Assembly: GCF_003851685.1 (NCBI RefSeq)
Contig: NZ_CP027727.1
Span: forward strand, 806,001-870,000
Direction: 5' to 3'
From: Pseudomonas sp. R5-89-07
Lineage (GTDB): Bacteria > Pseudomonadota > Gammaproteobacteria > Pseudomonadales > Pseudomonadaceae
Length of the DNA stretch: 64,000 bases
Part shown: positions 57,112 to 64,000 of the stretch, in pieces
How positions within the stretch are numbered: position 1 is the stretch's first letter
How the letters are laid out: every line of letters begins with the position of its first letter
Made by a program: the position numbers and the translations under genes
Notes under the pieces: model-generated
The model's input: only the letters and a program-made list of their open reading frames with translations
The model's database searches: none
Told to the model about the DNA's origin: nothing

Positions 57112-58041
57112 TTAGACAATTCCACGCTGGATCAATATCTGGTGGGCCGACAACGGGTCTTCGGCGACGGACAACTCGGGGAAGTCAGTGGTTAATACGG
57201 CTAACTCGGCTTGGTGGATGCATACCGTTGGTCCGGCAATCAGCAGTGGGCAGCCCACGCCGGCCAGCAGTTTTTTGAGGGCCGGTACCTGCAGCGCCTT
57301 GCTTGAATACAGCAGCACGGCACGCGGTTGCAGATGCTCTACCGCCAGGGCCAGCTCGCCGGCCGGCAGCGGCCAGTCGAACACCTCCACCGGGCAGTCG
57401 GCGCTGCTGGCCAACCAGGCACTGAGCCACAAGTGCGGCTCCAGCGGTAAATCGGAGTGGTTGACCAAGAGCAGCGGTGCACCCTGGAGTTGGCGATTGT
57501 TGTGATAGATCCGCGCGCCAAATTTGCTGCGCAGCCATGACAGGAAAAACACCCGCTCCATCTGCGCGCCGAATTGACCCTGCCACTTCTGTTCAAGCTC
57601 GCTCAGCAGCGGCAGCAGCAACTGCTCGCACAGGGTGCGTGGCGGGTAGAGCGCCATGGCCTGGTTGAAGGCATCGTCGACCCGGCGTTCAGCCAGTTCG
57701 CCGATGGCATTCACCAGGGCCTGGCGCAGGGCGTGCCATTCGCTTTCCATCGATTCGGGGTTGGCCTGGGCGGAGTCGATCAAGCCTTTGACCTGGCTGA
57801 CCGGCACGCCTCGATTGAGCCAGGTGAGAATGGCGTGAATGCGTTGCACATGTTCGGCGCTGAACAACCGATGCCCCTTGGGCGTGCGCTGGGGCACGAT
57901 CAAGCCGTAACGGCGCTCCCACGCGCGCAGGGTCACGGCGTTGACGCCGGTCTGGCGCGCCACCTCGCGGATCGGCAGCCAGCCATTTTTCAGGGCCAGG
58001 GCGATGTCTTCGCCGGGTTCGTCTTGCAGAGCAGCTTTCAT
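57112..58041 (-). CDS. MerR-type light-response regulator, class II LitR/PplR-like
   Basis: 309 residues. N-terminal MerR helix-turn-helix (LPIREVARQTGVNAVTLRAWERRYGL, core REVARQTGVNAVTLRAWERR, 24-43), then a helical domain and a Rossmann-like part shaped like the cobalamin-binding domain of CarH/LitR. The B12 ligand motifs are not kept: the helical motif reads WQGQFGAQMERV, with Arg where CarH has His, and no DxHxxG follows. That puts it with the B12-independent class II LitR proteins, which in P. putida work with a LOV photosensor. Followed by phrB; neighbour genes carry its likely operators. Confidence 0.85.
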   Translation of the reverse strand: MKAALQDEPGEDIALALKNGWLPIREVARQTGVNAVTLRAWERRYGLIVPQRTPKGHRLFSAEHVQRIHAILTWLNRGVPVSQVKGLIDSAQANPESMESEWHALRQALVNAIGELAERRVDDAFNQAMALYPPRTLCEQLLLPLLSELEQKWQGQFGAQMERVFFLSWLRSKFGARIYHNNRQLQGAPLLLVNHSDLPLEPHLWLSAWLASSADCPVEVFDWPLPAGELALAVEHLQPRAVLLYSSKALQVPALKKLLAGVGCPLLIAGPTVCIHQAELAVLTTDFPELSVAEDPLSAHQILIQRGIV

Positions 58042-58044
58042 GGT

Positions 58045-59004
58045 TTAGATCGCATTACGCAGGCTGAGATTTTCCGGGTGCGGTTGCAGGTAGGCCTGCT
58101 GCGCAATGTAGCGGTCCGGGTGCTGACGAAAGTGATGCTTGAGCAGCGTGAGGGGCACCACCAATGGCACGATGCCGTGGCGGTATTGACCGATGACGGT
58201 TTGCATTTCCTGCTTGTCGTCGGCGCTGATCGCCTCTTTCAGGTAGCCGCTGATGTGTTGCAGCACGTTGGAATGGGTGCCGCGGGTGGCGCACTTCTTC
58301 AAGCCCGTCATCAGTTGGCTGAAGTAGCCGCTGGCCAGTTCGTCGAGGTTGTCACCCTTGCCCATGGTGCCGAGCAACTGGCCAAGGCTTTTATAGTGCG
58401 CCGGGCTGTGGGCCATCAGCAGGTATTTATAGCGCGAGTGAAACGCCAGCAGCCGGTGCCGGGACAGGCCTTCGGCGAGCAGTTGCTGCCAACTGGCATA
58501 GACGAACACGCGGGTGAGGAAATTTTCGCGCAGTACCGGGTCATTCAGGCGGCCGTCCTCTTCCACCGGCAAGTCGGGATGGCGCGCGCAGAACGCTTGC
58601 GCGTAGATACCGCGCCCGCCGCCATCCACCGGTGCGCCGTTTTCACGGTAGACCTTGACCCGCTCCAGGCCACAGGACGGTGACTTCTGCATAAAGATGT
58701 AGCCGCACAGGTCGGTGTGTTCACGCGCCATCGCTTGCCCGTATTCATCCAGTGGCTGGGTTACATCAAGTTCGCGGTGTACGGTACCCACTGCCCGTGG
58801 GTTGGTGGCGTCGCCAACCAGGCGAATGGTTTCGCGAGGGATGCCCAGGCCGATCGCGACTTCAGGGCACAGCGGCACGTAGTCGAAATATTCGGCCAGG
58901 GTCTGGCTGCACAACAGCGATTGTTTATGTCCGCCGTTGAAACGCACGTTCTCGCCCAGCAAGCAGGCGCTGATGCCGATCTTGGGTTTCACGGAATAGG
59001 ACAT
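58045..59004 (-). CDS. DUF523 and DUF1722 (YbgA-like) protein
   Basis: 319 residues. N-terminal DUF523 part: KIGISACLLGENVRFNGGHK (core ISACLLGENVRFNGG, 9-23) and KSPSCGLERVKVY near 107; C-terminal DUF1722 part LMAHSPAHYKSLGQL (about 193) and PYPLLKHH-type ending. It is first in the light-regulated operon and lies 3 bp before the MerR gene. Biochemical role unknown. I start it at ATG 59004 (AGAGG 8 nt before), downstream of the operators. Confidence 0.87.
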   Translation of the reverse strand: MSYSVKPKIGISACLLGENVRFNGGHKQSLLCSQTLAEYFDYVPLCPEVAIGLGIPRETIRLVGDATNPRAVGTVHRELDVTQPLDEYGQAMAREHTDLCGYIFMQKSPSCGLERVKVYRENGAPVDGGGRGIYAQAFCARHPDLPVEEDGRLNDPVLRENFLTRVFVYASWQQLLAEGLSRHRLLAFHSRYKYLLMAHSPAHYKSLGQLLGTMGKGDNLDELASGYFSQLMTGLKKCATRGTHSNVLQHISGYLKEAISADDKQEMQTVIGQYRHGIVPLVVPLTLLKHHFRQHPDRYIAQQAYLQPHPENLSLRNAI

Positions 59005-59026
59005 GGGCAAACCTCTGCGAAATTCC

Positions 59027-59050
59027 TGTACAGCTTTGAATTGCTGTACA
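59027..59050. promoter_or_regulatory. PplR/LitR-type operator 1 (perfect)
   Basis: TGTACA, 12 nt, TGTACA, exactly the T(G/A)TACA-N12-TGTACA pattern I recall for P. putida PplR. It lies in the leader of the DUF523 gene, 22 bp before the ATG, and 50 bp centre to centre from operator 2. Confidence 0.75.
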
Positions 59051-59060
59051 ACTAAATTTC

Positions 59061-59088
59061 ATCATAGATTTGATCTTGTACAAGTCAA
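59061..59088 (-). promoter_or_regulatory. Sigma70-type promoter of the photolyase operon
   Basis: On the minus strand -35 TTGACT (59088-59083), 16 nt, -10 TATGAT (59066-59061). Operator 2 covers the -35 and operator 1 lies downstream, so a dark-state repressor could block it at both places. Confidence 0.65.
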
Positions 59089-59100
59089 TTATTTTGTATA
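59077..59100 (-). promoter_or_regulatory. PplR/LitR-type operator 2 (perfect)
   Basis: On the minus strand TATACA, 12 nt, TGTACA, an exact match with A at the variable position. It overlaps the -35 of the operon promoter. Confidence 0.75.
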
Positions 59101-59117
59101 GGTATTTGCAGGTAGGT

Positions 59118-60346
<1,229 letters not shown>

Positions 60347-60365
60347 CTACGCCGACACCAATAGC

Positions 60366-60389
60366 TGTACAATATTGTTTTTTGGTATA
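60366..60389 (-). promoter_or_regulatory. Near-match PplR/LitR-type operator
   Basis: On the minus strand TATACC, 12 nt, TGTACA; one base off the consensus. It lies about 50 bp upstream of the renalase-like ATG and could also affect the divergent TIGR01777 gene. Confidence 0.5.
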
Positions 60390-60528
60390 AGTTTTGGCGT
60401 GCCTGATTGTGTGGCGTGACCTATGGTTAAGCTATGGCTTAAACGCCCGTCACGCTCGAGTATCAAATTGATCCCTGCTTATAAAATAGACCAGTGAGCG
60501 GCGGCGAACGTTACATGAGGAGAGTCCC

Positions 60529-61428
60529 ATGCATATTTTGCTGACCGGCGGTACCGGCTTGATCGGCCGTCAACTGTGCCGGCACTGGCTTGCCCAGGGC
60601 CATCGCCTGACCGTATTGAGCCGCAAACCAGAGTCCGTTGCGCGGGTGTGCGGCGCGCAAGTGGCGGGTGTCGGGCGCCTGCAGGACGTGAGCGGGGTGG
60701 TGGATGCGGTGGTCAACCTCGCCGGCGCGCCCATCGCCGACCGCCCCTGGACCCACAAGCGCAAGGCGTTGTTGTGGAGCAGCCGCATCAGCCTGACCGA
60801 AACCCTGCTCGCCTGGCTGGAAAGCCTGGAGCAAAAACCTGCGGTGCTGATCTCCGGGTCTGCGGTGGGTTGGTACGGCGACGGCGGCGAGCGTGAACTG
60901 ACGGAGGCCAGCGGCCCGGTGCTGGACGATTTCCCCAGCCAGCTGTGTATCGCCTGGGAAGAAACCGCAACACGTGCCGAGGCCCTGGGCATTCGCGTGG
61001 TGCTGGTGCGTACCGGCCTGGTGCTGGCGGCCGAGGGCGGCTTTTTGTCGCGCCTGCTGCTGCCGTTCAAACTGGCGCTGGGCGGGCCGATCGGTAATGG
61101 TCGGCAATGGATGCCGTGGGTGCATATTCAGGATCAAATCGCCCTGATTGATTTTCTTCTGCACAAGGCTGACGCCAGCGGTCCTTATAATGCGTGCGCG
61201 CCACACCCGGTGCGCAACCGCGAATTTGCCAAGACGTTGGGCCAGGTGCTGCACCGCCCCGCGTTCATGCCGATGCCGGCCTTTGCGTTGAAGGTTGGCT
61301 TGGGCGAGTTGTCGGGGTTGTTGCTGGGCGGGCAAAAGGCACTGCCCGAGCGGCTGCTGGCGGCCGGTTTCACTTTCCAGTTCACTGAGTTGCGCGCGGC
61401 CCTGGACGACTTGTCCAGCCGCCTCTAG
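60529..61428 (+). CDS. TIGR01777 family NAD-dependent epimerase (YfcH-like)
   Basis: 299-residue extended [14 protein letters not shown] (6-16), [18 protein letters not shown] (core [14 protein letters not shown] near 109), and W-x-P-W-V motif [10 protein letters not shown] near 191. Substrate unknown. The ATG has AGGAGAG upstream. It lies 14 bp before hemH and is probably co-transcribed. Confidence 0.88.
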   Translation: MHILLTGGTGLIGRQLCRHWLAQGHRLTVLSRKPESVARVCGAQVAGVGRLQDVSGVVDAVVNLAGAPIADRPWTHKRKALLWSSRISLTETLLAWLESLEQKPAVLISGSAVGWYGDGGERELTEASGPVLDDFPSQLCIAWEETATRAEALGIRVVLVRTGLVLAAEGGFLSRLLLPFKLALGGPIGNGRQWMPWVHIQDQIALIDFLLHKADASGPYNACAPHPVRNREFAKTLGQVLHRPAFMPMPAFALKVGLGELSGLLLGGQKALPERLLAAGFTFQFTELRAALDDLSSRL

Positions 61429-61442
61429 AGATAGGATGTTGC

Positions 61443-62468
61443 ATGACCGATCACGCGTTGTTGCTGGTTAACCTGGGCTCGCCAAAGTCCACTTCGGTGG
61501 CCGATGTGCGCAGCTACCTCAATCAGTTTTTGATGGACCCTTATGTGATCGATCTGCCGTGGCCAGTGCGTCGCTTGCTGGTGTCGCTGATCCTGATCAA
61601 GCGCCCCGAGCAGTCGGCCCATGCCTATGCCTCCATCTGGTGGGAGGAGGGCTCGCCGCTGGTGGTCCTCAGCCGTCGCCTGCAGCAGCAGATGACCGCG
61701 CAGTGGACCCAGGGCCCGGTGGAGCTGGCGATGCGTTATGGCGAGCCTTCGCTGGAAAGCGTGCTGACGCGCCTGGCCGCCCAGGGCATTGAGAAAGTCA
61801 CCCTGGCGCCGCTGTACCCGCAGTTTGCCGACAGCACCGTGACCACGGTGATAGAAGAAGCCCGGCGTGTGGTGCGCGACAAAAAACTGAAGGTGCAATT
61901 CTCGATCCTGCAGCCGTTCTACGATCAGCCTGAGTACCTCGATGCCCTGGCAGCCAGTGTGCGGCCGCATGTGGAGCAGGATTACGATCATCTGCTGTTG
62001 AGTTTCCACGGTTTGCCGGAGCGCCACCTGACAAAGCTCGACCCGACCGGCCAGCATTGTTTCAAAGACGCGGATTGCTGCAGGAACGCCTCGCCTGAAG
62101 TGCTTGCCACCTGTTATCGCGCGCAGTGTTTCAGCGTCGCCCGGGATGTGGCCGCGCGGCTGGGGCTGCCCGACGGCAAGTGGTCGGTGGCGTTCCAGTC
62201 CCGCCTGGGCCGCGCCAAGTGGATCGAACCCTACACCGAGGCGCGCCTTGAGGCGTTGGCGCAACAAGGCGTGAAGAAATTGCTGGTGATGTGCCCGGCG
62301 TTTGTCGCCGATTGCATCGAGACCCTGGAGGAAATCGGTGATCGCGGGCTGGAACAGTTCCGTGAGGCAGGGGGTGAGAAATTGGTGCTGGTGCCCTGCT
62401 TGAATGATGACCCGCAGTGGGCGGCAGCGCTCAATACCTTGTGTGAAAGGGCGCCTGTTTCGCTGTAA
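61443..62468 (+). CDS. hemH: Ferrochelatase
   Basis: 341 residues; inserts Fe2+ into protoporphyrin IX, the last step of heme synthesis, at the inner membrane. [11 protein letters not shown] at 7-17; catalytic His in [12 protein letters not shown] (about 187); C-terminal [14 protein letters not shown] near 284. The length is normal for the proteobacterial form. Confidence 0.95.
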   Translation: MTDHALLLVNLGSPKSTSVADVRSYLNQFLMDPYVIDLPWPVRRLLVSLILIKRPEQSAHAYASIWWEEGSPLVVLSRRLQQQMTAQWTQGPVELAMRYGEPSLESVLTRLAAQGIEKVTLAPLYPQFADSTVTTVIEEARRVVRDKKLKVQFSILQPFYDQPEYLDALAASVRPHVEQDYDHLLLSFHGLPERHLTKLDPTGQHCFKDADCCRNASPEVLATCYRAQCFSVARDVAARLGLPDGKWSVAFQSRLGRAKWIEPYTEARLEALAQQGVKKLLVMCPAFVADCIETLEEIGDRGLEQFREAGGEKLVLVPCLNDDPQWAAALNTLCERAPVSL

Positions 62469-62490
62469 TCGCGCCTGGTGGTTATCCAAA

Positions 62491-62518
62491 TGTGGGAGGG
62501 GGCCAGCCCCCTCCCACA
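62491..62518. repeat. REP element downstream of hemH
   Basis: TGTGGGAGGGGGCCAGCCCCCTCCCACA: perfect palindrome like the one at 50284. It lies between the convergent hemH and siderophore-receptor genes. Confidence 0.9.
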
Positions 62519-62534
62519 TTAGTACTGTGCCCGC

Positions 62535-64000
62535 TTAGAGGTTGAGGGTCAGGCTGAGCGTCAAGTTGCGCGGCTCGCCGGGGCTGACCCAGTAGCTGCT
62601 GTAGGACCGCTCGTAATACTTTTCATCAAACAGATTATTGAGGTTCAGGCCCACGGTAACGTTCTGCGTCGCCTTGTAATGCGCCAGCAGATCGACGGTG
62701 TGGTAGGCGGGCAGTTCGAAGCCTGTTCCCGCTTCACCGGAGCGATCACCGACATAGGTAAACGCTGCCCCCAGGTCCGAACCGCGCAACGCGCCGTCCT
62801 GGAATTCGTACACCCCCAATAGACTGCCGCTGCGCTTGGCCACGCCGAGGATGCGGCTGCCTGCTGGAATGGTTTTGTCGCCCTTGGTCACTTCGGCGTC
62901 GATGTAGGCGAACGCGCCGATTACGCGGATGGCGTCGCTCACTTGCCCGGTCAGCTGCAGATCGAACCCCTGGCTGCACGCCTTGCCCATGGCGCGGTTG
63001 GTATTGGTCGCCGGGTCCAGGGTCAGCACGTTTTCCTTGTCGATATGGAAGGCGGCGAGGGTGGCGCTGAGGCGGTCATCAAACAGCTCGCTCTTGATCC
63101 CCACTTCATAACCCACGCCCTCTTCGGGCTTGAAGGTCTTGCCGCCGGCATCCAACCCGCTATTGGGCTTGAACGAGGTGGAGGCGTTAGCGAATACGCC
63201 CACCTGCGGCGTCAGTTGATAGAGCAGGCCGGCCCGCTGGGTCAGGGCGTCGTGGGTTTGCCGGCTTTTGGCATGGTTACGGGCAAAATCGTCCGTGCTC
63301 TGTTCGAAATGCTCCAGGCGCGCGCCCACCATGCCGCGCAGGCGGTCGGTGAAGACGATCTGGTCTTGCAGGTTCAGCGCCTGGCTTTTGGTGTGTTCGA
63401 AGAAGTTGGGACCGGAGCGCGTGCCATTGGGTTTTGGCTGGCCGTAGACCGGGTTGTAGAGGTCGATGGGGTAGGTGCTGCCGCCAATGGCCGTCACGCG
63501 CTCCTTCTTGCGGTAGTCCTCGTACTCGGTGCCGATCAGCAGTTCATGCTGCCAGCTGCCCACATCGAACAGGCCGCGCAGTTCCAGTTGGGTGATGCTG
63601 TCGTGCCACCCGAAAGAGCGCTCGCGGTAGCGGCGGTTGACGGTGTGGCCATCAGGGTTCAGCGCGCGACTTTCCGACGCGTCGCCCCATAGGCTGCCTT
63701 GTTTGTAATGACTGGCCAGGCGCAGTTTCCATGCGTCGTTGAGGTGATGCTCCAATGCGACCTGGAGGCGGTTGTTGTGGTTGCGGATATTGCCGTCGTT
63801 GGGCTCGCCGAGGAAGGTCGACCGGGACATGCCGGTGTTGGCGACAACACCTCGGTCGAAGGTGGAGCTGTGGCGCACGAATTCGCTTTCCACCAGCAGG
63901 CGGGTGTCCGGGTCCAGTTGCCAACTGAAGGACGGCGCGACGAAGACTCGCTTGGCGTCCACGTGATCACGAAAGCTGTGGTTGTCTTCAACCGCCAGGT
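62535..64000 (-). CDS. TonB-dependent siderophore receptor, N-terminus cut by window edge
   Basis: Open frame from the window edge (64000) leftward to the stop at 62535, 487 codons. The part seen is the beta-barrel: FVAPSFSWQLDPDTRLLVESEF, LRGMVGARLEHFEQS near the middle, and a C-terminal NVTVGLNLNNLFDEKYYERSYSSYWVSPGEPR (core LNLNNLFDEKYY) typical of FhuE/FoxA-type siderophore receptors, ending in an aromatic-lacking LSLTLNL. The plug domain and signal peptide lie outside the window, so the frame starts before the GTG at 63962. The iron carrier cannot be named. Confidence 0.9.
   Translation of the reverse strand, partial: LAVEDNHSFRDHVDAKRVFVAPSFSWQLDPDTRLLVESEFVRHSSTFDRGVVANTGMSRSTFLGEPNDGNIRNHNNRLQVALEHHLNDAWKLRLASHYKQGSLWGDASESRALNPDGHTVNRRYRERSFGWHDSITQLELRGLFDVGSWQHELLIGTEYEDYRKKERVTAIGGSTYPIDLYNPVYGQPKPNGTRSGPNFFEHTKSQALNLQDQIVFTDRLRGMVGARLEHFEQSTDDFARNHAKSRQTHDALTQRAGLLYQLTPQVGVFANASTSFKPNSGLDAGGKTFKPEEGVGYEVGIKSELFDDRLSATLAAFHIDKENVLTLDPATNTNRAMGKACSQGFDLQLTGQVSDAIRVIGAFAYIDAEVTKGDKTIPAGSRILGVAKRSGSLLGVYEFQDGALRGSDLGAAFTYVGDRSGEAGTGFELPAYHTVDLLAHYKATQNVTVGLNLNNLFDEKYYERSYSSYWVSPGEPRNLTLSLTLNL

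Overview
The window reads as a chromosomal segment of a Pseudomonas of the fluorescens group. Supporting signs are the high G+C codon use, the core order ychF-pth-rplY-prs-tRNA-ispE-lolB-TPR-hemA-prfA-prmC-moeB-murI-pagL, the short palindromic REP elements (TGTGGGAGGGGG-type and GTAGGAGCGAGC-type), and a plant-associated Hrp1-type type III secretion system (T3SS) of the rsp/rsc kind known from P. fluorescens SBW25.

Layout. 1-14.4 kb is accessory metabolism: an unknown secreted protein (partial), a Tat-exported acid phosphatase, a small conserved protein, AtoE, an MHS-type MFS carrier, a GntP permease, a soluble PAS-PAS chemoreceptor, a flavin reductase, an AraC regulator, DdlA and a gamma-glutamyltransferase lipoprotein. 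14.5-37.4 kb is the T3SS region: the AvrE-family effector ropE, a tRNA-Met gene, the ECF sigma factor gene rspL, the rightward operon rspJ-rscV-rspQ-rscN-rspO-rspP-rscQ-rscR-rscS-rscT-rscU, the leftward operon rspA-rspB-rscJ-rspD-rspE-rspF-rspG-rscC-rspT-rspV, and the enhancer-binding protein gene rspR. 37.7-50.3 kb is the core block listed above. 50.3-60.3 kb holds a YkgJ protein, then a tightly overlapping leftward operon that looks light-controlled (DUF523/DUF1722, class II LitR-like MerR regulator, photolyase, NTF2-like, SDR, FAD oxidoreductase, DUF1365, cyclopropane fatty acid synthase, DUF2878) and a renalase-like/Trp-rich pair. 60.5-62.5 kb has a TIGR01777 epimerase and hemH. The right edge is a truncated TonB-dependent siderophore receptor.

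How the T3SS is wired. RspR, a receiver-less AAA+ sigma54 activator, should drive rspL from a clear -24/-12 promoter (19862-19877). RspL should then recognise Hrp boxes that I could place upstream of ropE, rspJ and rspA. RspV and RspG are homologues of the P. syringae anti-activator and its antagonist. Nearly all machinery genes look intact, but rscQ carries a -1 frame change at a run of five T (26818-26822), and a well-placed internal start downstream of it could still make a short C-ring protein. There is no harpin gene and no chaperone gene next to ropE.

The other coordinated system is the photolyase region. Two exact TGTACA/TRTACA-N12-TGTACA palindromes, 50 bp apart centre to centre, sit on the operon promoter, and a near-match lies upstream of the renalase-like gene. 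This fits the class II LitR (PplR) photoresponse I recall from P. putida.
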